Shown here: positions 53,575 to 62,672 of the stretch, piece after piece | Layout: each line of letters begins with the position of its first letter | How positions within the stretch are numbered: position 1 is the first letter of the stretch | Origin: Cerasibacillus terrae | Lineage (GTDB): Bacteria; Bacillota; Bacilli; Bacillales; Amphibacillaceae | Length of the DNA: 64,000 nt | Reading direction: 5' to 3' | NCBI RefSeq assembly: GCF_008039555.1 | Contig: NZ_VDUW01000007.1 | Location: 1-64,000 of the forward strand | Translations under genes and position numbers: made by a program | The notes under the pieces: model-generated | Seen by the model: only the letters and a program-made list of their open reading frames with translations | The model's database searches: none | What the model was told of the DNA's origin: nothing

Positions 53575-54954
53575 ATGCGTACCCTATATGTTCGGATTAT
53601 TATGATGACAATGGTGATTATGATTGGAAGTGCAATCATAGCCTTTGTCGTGACAAATCTGTATTATCACCATTCTTTAAAACCTAAAAATGACCAAAAA
53701 ATCACCAAAATTGCTGAAAATGTGGCAGAAATTTATGATGAAAGTCGTTTTGAAGATATTCGTGATTATTTATCCACATTAACAGTTTTAGGTTACCAAT
53801 TTTATATAGTAGATGATCAAGGAAATGGTGAGCTTTTAGGCGCACCATTTCGGAAGTATAATATAACGAAAAAAGATGTGGAAAAGGTTATTTCTGGGGA
53901 AACATACCATGGAATTCGGGATAACTCCTGGAAATTATTTGTGACTGGTTTTTTTGATAATGAATTAAAAAATACAATCGGTGTCCCTATCCAGCGAAAA
54001 GGCGAAGTGTTGGCCTTGTTTGTTCGTCCAAATACGGTCCAGCAATTTGGAGAGATGCGTTTCTTTTTAGCAGTGGCAGTAATAGTCATGTTAATTGTTA
54101 GCTTTTTATTAATTCTTACGAGTACTTCTTTTATTGTACGTCCAATAAAAAAGCTTACAGAAGCAACAAAGAAAATAGCAGCTGGAAACTATCATGTAAA
54201 ATTAAATGTAAAACGTCGTGATGAAATTGGGCGCCTTGCGAATGATTTTTCTAAAATGAGTGATAGTTTGGCTAAAACGGAAGAGAGTAGGCAGGAATTT
54301 GTTTCTAATGTATCCCATGAGATTCAATCACCATTAACATCTATTCAAGGGTTCTCACAGGCATTGCGAGAAGAAGATTTACCAGAAGAGATGCGTCACC
54401 ATTACTTGTCAATTATAGAAAAAGAAAGTAAGCGTCTGTCTGCCTTAAGTAAACAATTATTGACTCTTTCTTTTTTAGATAGAGAGACAGATCACAAGGA
54501 AAAAATACCTTTTGATATTGCGGAACAGATAAAAGAAGCCGTATCTTCGACAGAATGGCAATGGCGTCAAAAGGAAATAACCATTGAAATGGATATTTCA
54601 AGGTCGATTATTGAAGGAAACCCTCGTCTCATGCAGCTTGTTTGGATTAATTTAATAACCAATGCTATTCGTTATACAAATAACTATGGAACAATTGAAA
54701 TTATTACAATGAATGATAAACAGAATGTCACCATTCTAGTAAAAGATACTGGAATTGGGATAAGTAAACAGGATATCCCTCATCTATTTGAGCGCTTTTA
54801 TAAAGTAGATAAAGCCCGAACACGTAAGGATAATAGTACAGGGTTAGGTCTTTCTATTGTGAAGAAAATTATTGAAATCCATCGTGGTACCATTATGGTG
54901 GAGAGTGAACTTGGGAAAGGAACGGTATTACAAGTGACTTTACCGAGAGAATAA
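53575..54954 (+). CDS. hssS: Sensor histidine kinase (HssS-like)
   Basis: A 459-residue membrane kinase. Helix 1 (about 7-29) and helix 2 (about 162-184) bracket an extracellular sensor of about 130 residues that contains LGYQFYIVDDQGN and TYHGIRDNSWKLFVTGFFD, patterns I associate with HssS. HAMP follows (SFIVRPIKKLTEATKKIAAG), then the His box FVSNVSHEIQSPLTSIQGF, N box NLITNAIRYT and G boxes DTGIGIS and GLGLSIVKKI. It starts nine bases after hssR. The signal is probably heme stress, by similarity. Confidence 0.86.
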   Translation: MRTLYVRIIMMTMVIMIGSAIIAFVVTNLYYHHSLKPKNDQKITKIAENVAEIYDESRFEDIRDYLSTLTVLGYQFYIVDDQGNGELLGAPFRKYNITKKDVEKVISGETYHGIRDNSWKLFVTGFFDNELKNTIGVPIQRKGEVLALFVRPNTVQQFGEMRFFLAVAVIVMLIVSFLLILTSTSFIVRPIKKLTEATKKIAAGNYHVKLNVKRRDEIGRLANDFSKMSDSLAKTEESRQEFVSNVSHEIQSPLTSIQGFSQALREEDLPEEMRHHYLSIIEKESKRLSALSKQLLTLSFLDRETDHKEKIPFDIAEQIKEAVSSTEWQWRQKEITIEMDISRSIIEGNPRLMQLVWINLITNAIRYTNNYGTIEIITMNDKQNVTILVKDTGIGISKQDIPHLFERFYKVDKARTRKDNSTGLGLSIVKKIIEIHRGTIMVESELGKGTVLQVTLPRE

Positions 54955-54966
54955 CATATAGATAAC

Positions 54967-54999
54967 AGACTTATGGCGATTATTCCATAAGTCTTTTTT
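54967..54999 (+). terminator. Terminator of hssRS
   Basis: AGACTTATGG and CCATAAGTCT enclose an 8-base loop and are followed by TTTTTT. Confidence 0.88.
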
Positions 55000-55052
55000 A
55001 TGTATAACGTATCTTTTTTGAAGCAACCTAACGAGGAATATGGATTTTAACA

Positions 55053-56582
55053 ATGGGGGTACTTACCTTGCGTTTCTTTAGAAGAAAAAAATATACTAAA
55101 TCTTTTTTATCCAACCAAAAGAGAAACCAAAAAAAGGTAAGCTCTTTTCAGTCATTGGAAGAAATTAAACAGGAATTTAAACAATATTTTGGTGAACAAG
55201 AGGGGATAATTTATAGAAAAATTATACTTCCACATATAAATCAAAAGAAATGCTTACTTATCTTCATTAGTGAAATTACAAACCAGGACTATATTTCCGA
55301 CCAAATAATTCAACCAATAAAAACAATGAAAAAGCATGAGGTAACTTCTTTTATAGCATATTTGGAAGAAAATATATTGACAACAGGAGATATTTCAACA
55401 TCGAATGAAATTACGACACTTTTTGATAATTTATTAATGGGTAAAGCACTTTTATTTATTGAGGAGGAACAAGAGGCCTTATCCATTTCTGTTGATGAAT
55501 GGAAAGGTCGTTCCGTAGAGGAATCCCCAGCAGAAACGGCTGTGAGAGGTCCAAGAGAAAGTTTTACAGAAAATATGAACGTAAATAAGGCATTGATTAG
55601 AAAAAGAATAAAGTCAAATAAATTACGCTTTAAATCAACCCGTGTGGGAAAATACACGCAAACAAATGTTAGCATTGTTTTTATTCAAGGAATTGCGAAA
55701 AAATCTTTAGTAAAAGAAATAGAAAAAAGAATAAATAAAATTGATTTAGATGGTGTGGTTGGTAGTAATATAATTGGGGAAAAAATAATAGAACAACCGT
55801 ATGCCATTTTACCAACTGTTGGAAATACAGAAAGAACAGATTCAGCTGCTGCATTCTTATTAGAAGGAAAGGTTCTTATTATTGTTGATGGGACACCCTT
55901 TTTGCTGGTCTTACCAGTTGCTATGACGCATTTTTTCCAAACAGCTGAGGATTACTATTCACAGTCCATTTCTGCAAGCCTCATCCGTATATTACGCTTT
56001 TTTGCATTTTTAATTACATTATACGCTCCTTCTATTTATATTGCCTTAACTACTTTTCATCAGGAAATGATTCCAACAATGGCTGTCTCAAATATTGCGG
56101 CACAAAGGGAGGGAGTACCGTTTCCAGCATTTTTAGAGGCATTTATGATGGAAGTAACATTTGAGATATTACGAGAAGCTGGGGTAAGGATGCCAAAAAT
56201 GGTTGGCCAAGCGGTATCTGTCGTTGGAGCTATCGTTATTGGTCAGGCCGCTGTTGATGCTGGATTTGTTTCAGCTGCAATGGTAATTGTTGTTGCTATT
56301 ACAGCAATAGCTAGTTTTGTAATACCTAGTTATAATATGGCTAATTCTGTTCGTATATTACGTTTTATTATGATGATTTTTGCAGGGAGTTTCGGTTTTT
56401 ATGGCATTATGATTAGTACATTTATGATTGTTATCCATTTAAGTAGTTTACAGTCATTTGGAATGATTTACACAGCACCAATTTCTCCCTTTTATAAACG
56501 CGATCAGAAAGACACATTTATTCGACTTATACGTACGACCTTTTCATCAAAAGGAAAGGCATTAAAAGAAAATAAAGAGTAA
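55053..56582 (+). CDS. Spore germination receptor, GerA-type A subunit
   Basis: A 509-residue A subunit of a germinant receptor in the spore inner membrane. The N-terminal soluble half (to about 300) is the GerA N domain; it has the PRESFTENMNVNKALIRKRIK core. The C-terminal half carries about five membrane helices, with QREGVPFPAFLEAFMMEVTFEILREAG in between. This matches GerAA/YndD proteins. The start is ambiguous: ATG 55053 has a distant AGGA; TTG 55068 has GGGGG upstream. First gene of a four-gene operon A-C-D-B. Confidence 0.93.
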   Translation: MGVLTLRFFRRKKYTKSFLSNQKRNQKKVSSFQSLEEIKQEFKQYFGEQEGIIYRKIILPHINQKKCLLIFISEITNQDYISDQIIQPIKTMKKHEVTSFIAYLEENILTTGDISTSNEITTLFDNLLMGKALLFIEEEQEALSISVDEWKGRSVEESPAETAVRGPRESFTENMNVNKALIRKRIKSNKLRFKSTRVGKYTQTNVSIVFIQGIAKKSLVKEIEKRINKIDLDGVVGSNIIGEKIIEQPYAILPTVGNTERTDSAAAFLLEGKVLIIVDGTPFLLVLPVAMTHFFQTAEDYYSQSISASLIRILRFFAFLITLYAPSIYIALTTFHQEMIPTMAVSNIAAQREGVPFPAFLEAFMMEVTFEILREAGVRMPKMVGQAVSVVGAIVIGQAAVDAGFVSAAMVIVVAITAIASFVIPSYNMANSVRILRFIMMIFAGSFGFYGIMISTFMIVIHLSSLQSFGMIYTAPISPFYKRDQKDTFIRLIRTTFSSKGKALKENKE

Positions 56583-56601
56583 TCCTTAGGGGGTGTTCAT
56601 C

Positions 56602-57792
56602 ATGAAACGATTATTTTTCATTTTCATTTGTTTATTTTTGTTGACAAGCTGTTGGAGCAGAAGAGAATTTAATGAGCTTTCCATTGCATATGGCTTAGGT
56701 ATTGATAAGGAAGATGGAGAATATATAGTATCAGCACAGGTAATTAATCCAGAACAAATATCAGGCCAAAGCCAGCAGTCACAGGGTGGTGGATCCAGTT
56801 CCCCCGTTCTTTTATATGAAGAAAGAGGTAAGACATTATTACATACCATTCGAAAAATGTCGAAAACATCTCCAAGAAAAATTTATGTAGCCCACTTATA
56901 TATTTTAGTAATTGGAGAGAAACTTGCTAAAGAGGGATTGGGTGACACACTTGATTTCTTGTATCGAGATGAGGAATTTCGTAATAATTTTTACATCATT
57001 ATTGCAAAAGATAGTAAAGCAAGAGATATTTTATCGACAGCAACTCCATTTTCTGTTTCTCCATCGGAGGAAATTTTTAATCGACTTCAATATTCTAACA
57101 AGAATTATAGTCCTACAAAAGCAACATATATAAAGGAATTTATTACGAAAACTTTAACTGATGGAGTAGAGCCTGTTGTTCCAAGTATCCTATATAGGAA
57201 GCCAAATCAGTCTGGAGAAAAGGATAAATCTGTGCCGGAGCCATCCTTACCAACAGGTAATGCAGCCGCTTTCCACAATGATAAATTAATTGGTTGGCTA
57301 AATGAAAATCAAGCGGATACGTATAATATTATTACGAACAATGTAGAAAGTGGTATTTATGAAATTAAATGTGATGAAGAAGAAAAGAATAGTAGCTTAG
57401 AATCGTATTACACAAAGACGGAAATAAAACCAATATATAAAGAAGGGCCAAAAATAGAACTTCAAATAGAAATGCGCGGAACAATTTCGGAATTAAATTG
57501 TAATCGAGATATAGATACAGAGGGATATCGTCAAATGGAAAAGAAATTTGCTGCTGATTTTGAAAAACGGTTATCGGATAATATAAAAGATATTCAAGAG
57601 GATATTGGAGTCGATATTTTTGGTTTTGGTCGTGAATTTTATCGAAAAAAACCAAAAATATGGAAGAAGTATAAGGATAATTGGAATGAAGTTTTTAAAA
57701 CAATGGAAATTGATGTGAATGTTACTCTACAGATTACTAATACGGATACAATAGAGAATTCGTATTTAAATAAATTACGTGGGGGAAATTAA
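56602..57792 (+). CDS. Spore germination receptor, GerC-type lipoprotein
   Basis: A 396-residue lipoprotein subunit. The signal peptide ends in the lipobox LTSCWS, then REFNELSIAYGLGIDKE, the typical GerAC opening. The long body has the three alpha/beta domains of GerC family proteins. It is anchored on the outer leaflet of the inner spore membrane. GGGGG lies upstream of ATG 56602; an in-frame GTG three codons earlier falls in that site. It overlaps no neighbour and is followed within one base by the small subunit gene. Confidence 0.93.
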   Translation: MKRLFFIFICLFLLTSCWSRREFNELSIAYGLGIDKEDGEYIVSAQVINPEQISGQSQQSQGGGSSSPVLLYEERGKTLLHTIRKMSKTSPRKIYVAHLYILVIGEKLAKEGLGDTLDFLYRDEEFRNNFYIIIAKDSKARDILSTATPFSVSPSEEIFNRLQYSNKNYSPTKATYIKEFITKTLTDGVEPVVPSILYRKPNQSGEKDKSVPEPSLPTGNAAAFHNDKLIGWLNENQADTYNIITNNVESGIYEIKCDEEEKNSSLESYYTKTEIKPIYKEGPKIELQIEMRGTISELNCNRDIDTEGYRQMEKKFAADFEKRLSDNIKDIQEDIGVDIFGFGREFYRKKPKIWKKYKDNWNEVFKTMEIDVNVTLQITNTDTIENSYLNKLRGGN

Positions 57793-57793
57793 T

Positions 57794-58024
57794 ATGCCAT
57801 TGTTTATAGCGATTGTATCAATCAGCATTATCCTCTTTTTTGATACGGATGAATTAAAAAAGGAAGGGATAAAAGAAAGGAAGATCTACTTTGCTACTCT
57901 ATTTCTTTATTCCATCTTGAGTATATTAGAGTGGGTGGTTGGGATGGAGAGGATTCAGTTATTGAGATGGATTTATGACAAACTTGCTTTTATTGAGCAA
58001 ATTTATTTGTTCTTAGAAAAATAA
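57794..58024 (+). CDS. Small germination-receptor D-type subunit
   Basis: A 76-residue protein between the C and B subunit genes. It has a first hydrophobic segment at about residues 3-16, a short charged loop (DTDELKKEGIKERK) and a second at about 33-50, a two-helix hairpin. Small two-helix D subunits are known in several Bacillus ger operons and modulate receptor function, so this is the best assignment by context and shape. GTGGGGG lies nine bases before ATG 57794. The gene starts one base after gerC ends and precedes gerB by 12 bp. Confidence 0.75.
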   Translation: MPLFIAIVSISIILFFDTDELKKEGIKERKIYFATLFLYSILSILEWVVGMERIQLLRWIYDKLAFIEQIYLFLEK

Positions 58025-58036
58025 GGAGGGATTTAT

Positions 58037-59140
58037 TTGCAGCTCGAAAAAATTGGTTCGCAGCAATTCTTTGTTATGGCACTACTTTATACGGTGGGGA
58101 ATGCGATTCTTCTGATTCCGCATCCAGTCATTAAATTCGCAAAACAGGATGCATGGATTTCCTCTTTATTTGCATTGTTGTTTGGTTTATTTTTAGTTTA
58201 TATATATTTAAAGATATACAGTTTTTTTCCCGGATATACTTATACACAAATACTGGAACATACATTTGGATTGTTTTTTGGGAAATTACTTGCAATTTTT
58301 ACATTGGTTAGTTTTCATCTATTACTACTGATTGTTATTATCCGAGGGTTTGCAGATTTTATTGTTGCTCATCTTTTGAATGAAACACCGGTAAGGGCGA
58401 TTATCGTCTTATTATTTATTACGATGGCATATGCGGTGAAACAAGGTATGGAAGTGATTGCTAGAACAGCACAAATTCTTGTTCCTATTGCAATTTTTTT
58501 CTTCTTATTTTCAATGATTTTTCTATTAAAGGAGGGGAGTATAGAAAATTTCCTACCAGTAACAGTGAATGGTTGGATACCAATTGTTAGAGGGGCAATA
58601 CCAAATCTCGGGTTCCCTTTTATGGATGTATTTGTACTAGTGATATTATTCAACTATGTGACACCAAGAGAAAAGCTTGGAAAATCGCTATATTTAGGTG
58701 TTTTTATAGGGGGAATGATGGTAGTTATTGCCATCTTTTACTCTATTTTTGTGCTTGGGGTGGAATATTCAGCAACAAAGATTTATATTCCTTATGTATT
58801 AGGTGCACAAATTAAAATAGGTGATTTTATTCAGCGGGTTGAGGTTATCATTGCAAGTATATGGATTATTTCAACCTTTATCAAAATATGCATTATACTG
58901 CTTACACTTGTTATTGGTACGAAGCATGTGTTTCGGACGAAAGGGTATCGAATTTTCGTATTACCGACTGCTTTACTAGCTATTTCCCTATTAGATGTTT
59001 TTATAGCTGATAGAAGTTATTGGGATATTGTTGAAAAAATCTGGCCATTCTATGCATCTATATTTACAGTGATTATCCCAATTGTTGTTTTACTTATAAA
59101 TGGAGTAAAAAAAGTTATAAATGGTAAAGAGTCTACATAA
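58037..59140 (+). CDS. Spore germination receptor, GerB-type permease subunit
   Basis: A 367-residue integral membrane protein with about ten helices of the APC-like spore permease family, which in GerAB binds the germinant. It starts LEKIGSQQFFVMALLYTVGNAILLIP, the family signature, and has RGFADFIVAHLLNETPVRAI later on. Translation begins at TTG 58037 with AAGGAGGG six bases upstream. Last gene of the A-C-D-B operon; the germinant is not predictable from sequence. Confidence 0.93.
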   Translation: MQLEKIGSQQFFVMALLYTVGNAILLIPHPVIKFAKQDAWISSLFALLFGLFLVYIYLKIYSFFPGYTYTQILEHTFGLFFGKLLAIFTLVSFHLLLLIVIIRGFADFIVAHLLNETPVRAIIVLLFITMAYAVKQGMEVIARTAQILVPIAIFFFLFSMIFLLKEGSIENFLPVTVNGWIPIVRGAIPNLGFPFMDVFVLVILFNYVTPREKLGKSLYLGVFIGGMMVVIAIFYSIFVLGVEYSATKIYIPYVLGAQIKIGDFIQRVEVIIASIWIISTFIKICIILLTLVIGTKHVFRTKGYRIFVLPTALLAISLLDVFIADRSYWDIVEKIWPFYASIFTVIIPIVVLLINGVKKVINGKEST

Positions 59141-59174
59141 TGGTTTTTAGAATGGAATGAAAAAAACCATTATG
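59136..59174. other. Hairpin between convergent gerB and prfC
   Basis: CATAATGGTTTTT and AAAAACCATTATG form a long stem at the gerB stop. It lacks a clear external T run but internal A/T tracts may allow termination on both strands. Confidence 0.5.
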
Positions 59175-59203
59175 TAATTGATACAAAATGGTTATTAATG
59201 TGG

Positions 59204-60784
59204 TTATTGAATTTGATTATATTGATTGACATCAAATAAATCAATCAATTCTATTTTCGGATGCTTATCTTGAAACCATCTTAATGAAAAGTCATTTTTA
59301 AATAATACAAGATTATTGTCTTCCCGATCACGAACAAGCATATTACGTTCATCAAATAGAGAATCATCTACTTGTTCTTTCTTTAACCATCGTGGGATTC
59401 TTTCACCAATGGATTCAAATAATACGTCTACATGATACTCCTCTTTCATGCGGGCTTGAAATACTTCAAACTGTAATTCACCAACAGCCCCAAGGATGTA
59501 TTCTTCTGTTCGATTCCTTTTGAATAATTGAATGGCACCCTCTTGGACAAGTTGTTCGATCCCTTTTTTATATTGCTTTGATTTCATGACATTTTTTGCA
59601 GTTACTTTCTTAAATATTTCTGGTGGGAACTTCGGTAATTCATCATATTCGAAAGCTTGTTTTCCTTCAATTAGTGTATCACCAATTCGATAAATATTTG
59701 GATCATAAATTCCAATAATATCTCCAGCATATGCCTCTTCAACTGTTTCCCTGGAAGATGCAATAAATTGTTGTGACTGTGATAGTTTCATGTTTTTACC
59801 AGTTCTTGCTAACTGTACACTCATTCCACGTTCAAATTTCCCAGAACAAACGCGAATAAATGCAACACGATCACGATGTGCTGGATTCATGTTTGCTTGA
59901 ATTTTAAAGATAAACCCGGAGAAGTCCGAATTGTTTGGCTGGATAATTCCCTCTGTCGATTTTCTTGGTCCTGGTGGTGGGGCCATGGTAAGAAATGTAT
60001 TGAAAAATACTTCTACACCAAAAGGGGCGATTGCACTACCGAAAAAGACCGGTGTTTGCTCCCCGGCTAAAACATCCTCTAATGAAAATTCATTTCCTGC
60101 TTCCTCCACCAACTGAAGTGTTTCCTCTGCTTCTTGGAACGTTGGATTGGAAGATATATCCTGATATTCATTTAGTTCTTCAAAAGGAATGTATGTTTCT
60201 TCTTCATTTCCTTTAAATTGTACAAATTGTTTACCATAGCGGTCAAACACACCTAAAAACTGTTTACCCATTCCGGCAGGCCAATTCATTGGATATGTTT
60301 GAATGTTTAAGATGTCTTCGATTTCATCTAATAATTCAAATGAGTCTCTTCCTTCCCGATCCAATTTATTAATAAATGTAAAGATGGGGATACCTCGCAT
60401 CCGGGCAACTTTAAATAATTTAATGGTTTGTGGTTCAATCCCTTTTGTCGAATCTATAATCATGACAACACTGTCTACAGCTGTCAGTGTTCGATACGTA
60501 TCTTCACTAAAATCTTCATGACCTGGTGTATCTAAGATATTAACTTGATAGTTCTTATATGGAAAATTCATCACACTAGATGTAATGGAGATACCTCTTT
60601 GCTTTTCAATGTCCATCCAATCAGAGGTAGCGAATTTTCCTGATTTTTTTCCTTTCACTGTACCTGCTGATCGAATAAGATTTCCATACAGAAGTAATTT
60701 CTCAGTTAAGGTCGTTTTTCCGGCGTCTGGATGCGAAATAATCGCAAATGTACGCCGTTTTGCAATTTCATCTTGAATTGTCAT
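59204..60784 (-). CDS. prfC: Peptide chain release factor 3
   Basis: A 526-residue GTPase that recycles RF1/RF2 after termination. G1 is [10 protein letters not shown], switch G2 is [11 protein letters not shown]3 [16 protein letters not shown] and G4 INKLDREG. The RF3-specific [20 protein letters not shown] and a C-terminal domain without EF-G domain IV separate it from EF-G. GGGA-type site lies upstream of ATG 60784. It is monocistronic. In a Sec-using host RF3 could influence UGA competition, an inference only. Confidence 0.96.
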   Translation of the reverse strand: MTIQDEIAKRRTFAIISHPDAGKTTLTEKLLLYGNLIRSAGTVKGKKSGKFATSDWMDIEKQRGISITSSVMNFPYKNYQVNILDTPGHEDFSEDTYRTLTAVDSVVMIIDSTKGIEPQTIKLFKVARMRGIPIFTFINKLDREGRDSFELLDEIEDILNIQTYPMNWPAGMGKQFLGVFDRYGKQFVQFKGNEEETYIPFEELNEYQDISSNPTFQEAEETLQLVEEAGNEFSLEDVLAGEQTPVFFGSAIAPFGVEVFFNTFLTMAPPPGPRKSTEGIIQPNNSDFSGFIFKIQANMNPAHRDRVAFIRVCSGKFERGMSVQLARTGKNMKLSQSQQFIASSRETVEEAYAGDIIGIYDPNIYRIGDTLIEGKQAFEYDELPKFPPEIFKKVTAKNVMKSKQYKKGIEQLVQEGAIQLFKRNRTEEYILGAVGELQFEVFQARMKEEYHVDVLFESIGERIPRWLKKEQVDDSLFDERNMLVRDREDNNLVLFKNDFSLRWFQDKHPKIELIDLFDVNQYNQIQ

Positions 60785-61026
60785 TATAAAAAATCCCTTC
60801 TTATTTTATATTATTTTGTATGATTGGTTTTAATAAGGGACTTTGTATCACATGGCACTAATTCTCCTTTATTGATATTCTTAACGAAGGAATACTAAAA
60901 AAATAGCATGATTCTTATATACATGTCAATAAACTGTTAATATTCTTCCCGTTTTAACAGGAACTTATAGGGTAATATGGTATGTGAAGGTATAAATAAA
61001 TATATTCATTGTCCAAGTCATTATGT

Positions 61027-61055
61027 TTGACTATATACCGGGTGGTGTATATACT
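61027..61055 (+). promoter_or_regulatory. Promoter of peroxiredoxin operon
   Basis: TTGACT (61027-61032), a 17-base spacer and TATACT (61050-61055) form a strong sigma-A promoter in the 313-base gap 60785-61097. Confidence 0.75.
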
Positions 61056-61069
61056 AAAGTTGTTAATTA

Positions 61070-61084
61070 AAATAATTATTATTT
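61070..61084 (+). promoter_or_regulatory. Candidate PerR/Fur-like operator
   Basis: AAATAATTATTATTT is a perfect 7-1-7 palindrome, near the PerR box TTATAATnATTATAA. It lies 15 bases after the -10 box and before the ribosome binding site of a peroxiredoxin gene, a sensible place for peroxide control. Confidence 0.5.
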
Positions 61085-61097
61085 AGGAGGAGTTACA

Positions 61098-61769
61098 ATG
61101 AGTGAAATAAACAATGTATCAGAAGAAAAAGTAGAAGTAAGATCCTTACCAAGGATTGGTTCGAAGGCGCCTGATTTTGAAGCAGTGACAACACATGGTA
61201 CGATTAAACTTTCAGATTATAAAGATAGTTGGCTCATTCTCTTTTCTCATCCTACAGACTTTACACCGGTATGTACAACTGAATTTGTTGGTTTTCAAAA
61301 GATATATCCTCAATTACGCGAAATGAATACAGAATTATTAGGTTTAAGTATTGATAGTGTACATTCCCATATTGCCTGGGTACGTAATATTAAAAAGAAT
61401 TTTGATGTCGATATTGAATTCCCAGTCATTGCAGATTTGGACATGAATGTTGCTGGAAAATACGGTATGATCATGCCTGAAGAAAGCTCTACAGAAGCAT
61501 CAAGAGCAGTATTTGTGATTGATGATAAACAAGTAGTTCGAGCAATTATTTATTATCCACTTTCAACAGGTCGTAATATGGACGAGATGGTTCGTCTTGT
61601 AACAGCATTACAGGCTACAGACAAACATAGTATTGCAACACCAGCTGACTGGAAGAAAGGCGATAAGGTAATTGTTCCACCTGCAACTACAACAGAATTA
61701 GCAGAAGAACGTGCGAATGATGACAGCTTGGAATGTATTGACTGGTATCTCTGTAAAAAAGATTTATAA
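61098..61769 (+). CDS. Peroxiredoxin (1-Cys/Prx6-like)
   Basis: A 223-residue thiol peroxidase that reduces hydrogen and organic peroxides. The active site is HPTDFTPVCTTEF with the peroxidatic Cys at about 57. The length, the C-terminal arm GRNMDEMVRLVTALQ and the PADWKKGDKVIVPPATT segment fit the Prx6 group. Extra Cys occur near the C-terminus (LECIDWYLCKKDL), which might serve as resolving thiols. The neighbouring operator-like palindrome suggests peroxide induction. AGGAGG lies upstream. Confidence 0.93.
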   Translation: MSEINNVSEEKVEVRSLPRIGSKAPDFEAVTTHGTIKLSDYKDSWLILFSHPTDFTPVCTTEFVGFQKIYPQLREMNTELLGLSIDSVHSHIAWVRNIKKNFDVDIEFPVIADLDMNVAGKYGMIMPEESSTEASRAVFVIDDKQVVRAIIYYPLSTGRNMDEMVRLVTALQATDKHSIATPADWKKGDKVIVPPATTTELAEERANDDSLECIDWYLCKKDL

Positions 61770-61781
61770 GGAGTTGGACAA

Positions 61782-61982
61782 ATGACCTGTGTAAATGATA
61801 AAGGACAACTCAGTCCCACACAACGGAAATTATTAGAGGTAATTGATAATAACTCCTTATCCATTGAGAAAATATCTGAACAAACAGGACTTCCAATGTT
61901 TAAAGTGCGTAGTAATTTACGTGAGATGAACCAAAATGGTATTATTTTGGAACAAGATGGGTTGTATCGTATAAATCCATAA
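61782..61982 (+). CDS. Small winged-helix DNA-binding protein
   Basis: A 66-residue protein starting 12 bases after the peroxiredoxin. It has helices LSPTQRKLLEVIDN and IEKISEQTGLPMFKVRSNLREM, then a wing-like IILEQDGLYRINP. This is a bare winged helix without sensor domain. It has a Cys at position 3 (MTCVND), which could sense redox state, though this is speculative. Operon context suggests a role in oxidative-stress control. Confidence 0.75.
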   Translation: MTCVNDKGQLSPTQRKLLEVIDNNSLSIEKISEQTGLPMFKVRSNLREMNQNGIILEQDGLYRINP

Positions 61983-62010
61983 TTTATATAAAGTAATGAA
62001 ATGAATTAAG

Positions 62011-62057
62011 AAAGGACTGCCCTTTTGATTTGCTTCAATTGGGCAGTCCTTTTTTTA
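62011..62057 (+). terminator. Terminator of peroxiredoxin operon
   Basis: AAAGGACTGCCC and GGGCAGTCCTTTTTTTT form a strong hairpin with T tail. Confidence 0.9.
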
Positions 62058-62167
62058 TTTCGCCCATAGCTGCATTAATATTCTCGCAGAATGAAGTTTC
62101 TTTTTAGAAATCTATTGTTTAGCAATAAGTATGATAAAATAACATCATAGAAGAAAGGGAGATAAAT

Positions 62168-62569
62168 ATGGTTAACAACATACCACGAGTAGGTGTTGGT
62201 GCTGTTATTCTTAATGAGAAACAAAGTCATGTGTTACTTGTATTACGTAAAAAAGCCCCAGAAGCAGGGTATTGGAGTTTACCTGGTGGGAAAGTTGAAT
62301 TTATGGAAACCATTGAACATGCTGTTAAACGCGAAATAAAAGAAGAACTAGGAGTAGACATCCATCTCGAAAATCTATTATGTGTAACGAATCATTTGTT
62401 GCCAAATGAGCAAACGCATTGGGTCGCGCCGACTTTTATTTCAACGATTCATTCTGGGATAGTTCGCAATATGGAACCAGATAAATTAGGCGATGTCCAA
62501 TGGTTCCCCTTGGAAAATTTGCCACAAAAGATAACCATGACGACAAAAAATGCCTTCAAATATATATAA
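62168..62569 (+). CDS. Nudix hydrolase
   Basis: A 133-residue Nudix enzyme that cleaves nucleoside diphosphates linked to another group. The Nudix box runs from GGKVEFMETIEHAVKREIKE through ELGV, in the G-x5-E-x7-REVxEExGU form (residues about 38-60). The opening VGVGAVILNEKQSHVLLVLR resembles ADP-ribose pyrophosphatase and MutT-like enzymes; substrate not determinable. AAAGGGAG lies upstream. It is alone between the peroxiredoxin operon and pabB. Confidence 0.92.
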   Translation: MVNNIPRVGVGAVILNEKQSHVLLVLRKKAPEAGYWSLPGGKVEFMETIEHAVKREIKEELGVDIHLENLLCVTNHLLPNEQTHWVAPTFISTIHSGIVRNMEPDKLGDVQWFPLENLPQKITMTTKNAFKYI

Positions 62570-62672
62570 TAAATGAAGAAGAATAAAAAACATACTTATT
62601 TGAAAATCCATTTTGACGAAAAAAGCAGTGGTAATATCATTTTTGAAGTTATAGAAGGAGAACGAAAAGCCA

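Noticed and set aside
61098-61769. Peroxiredoxin as a further selenoprotein
   Set aside because: The peroxidatic position is TGT (Cys) and there is no in-frame TGA.
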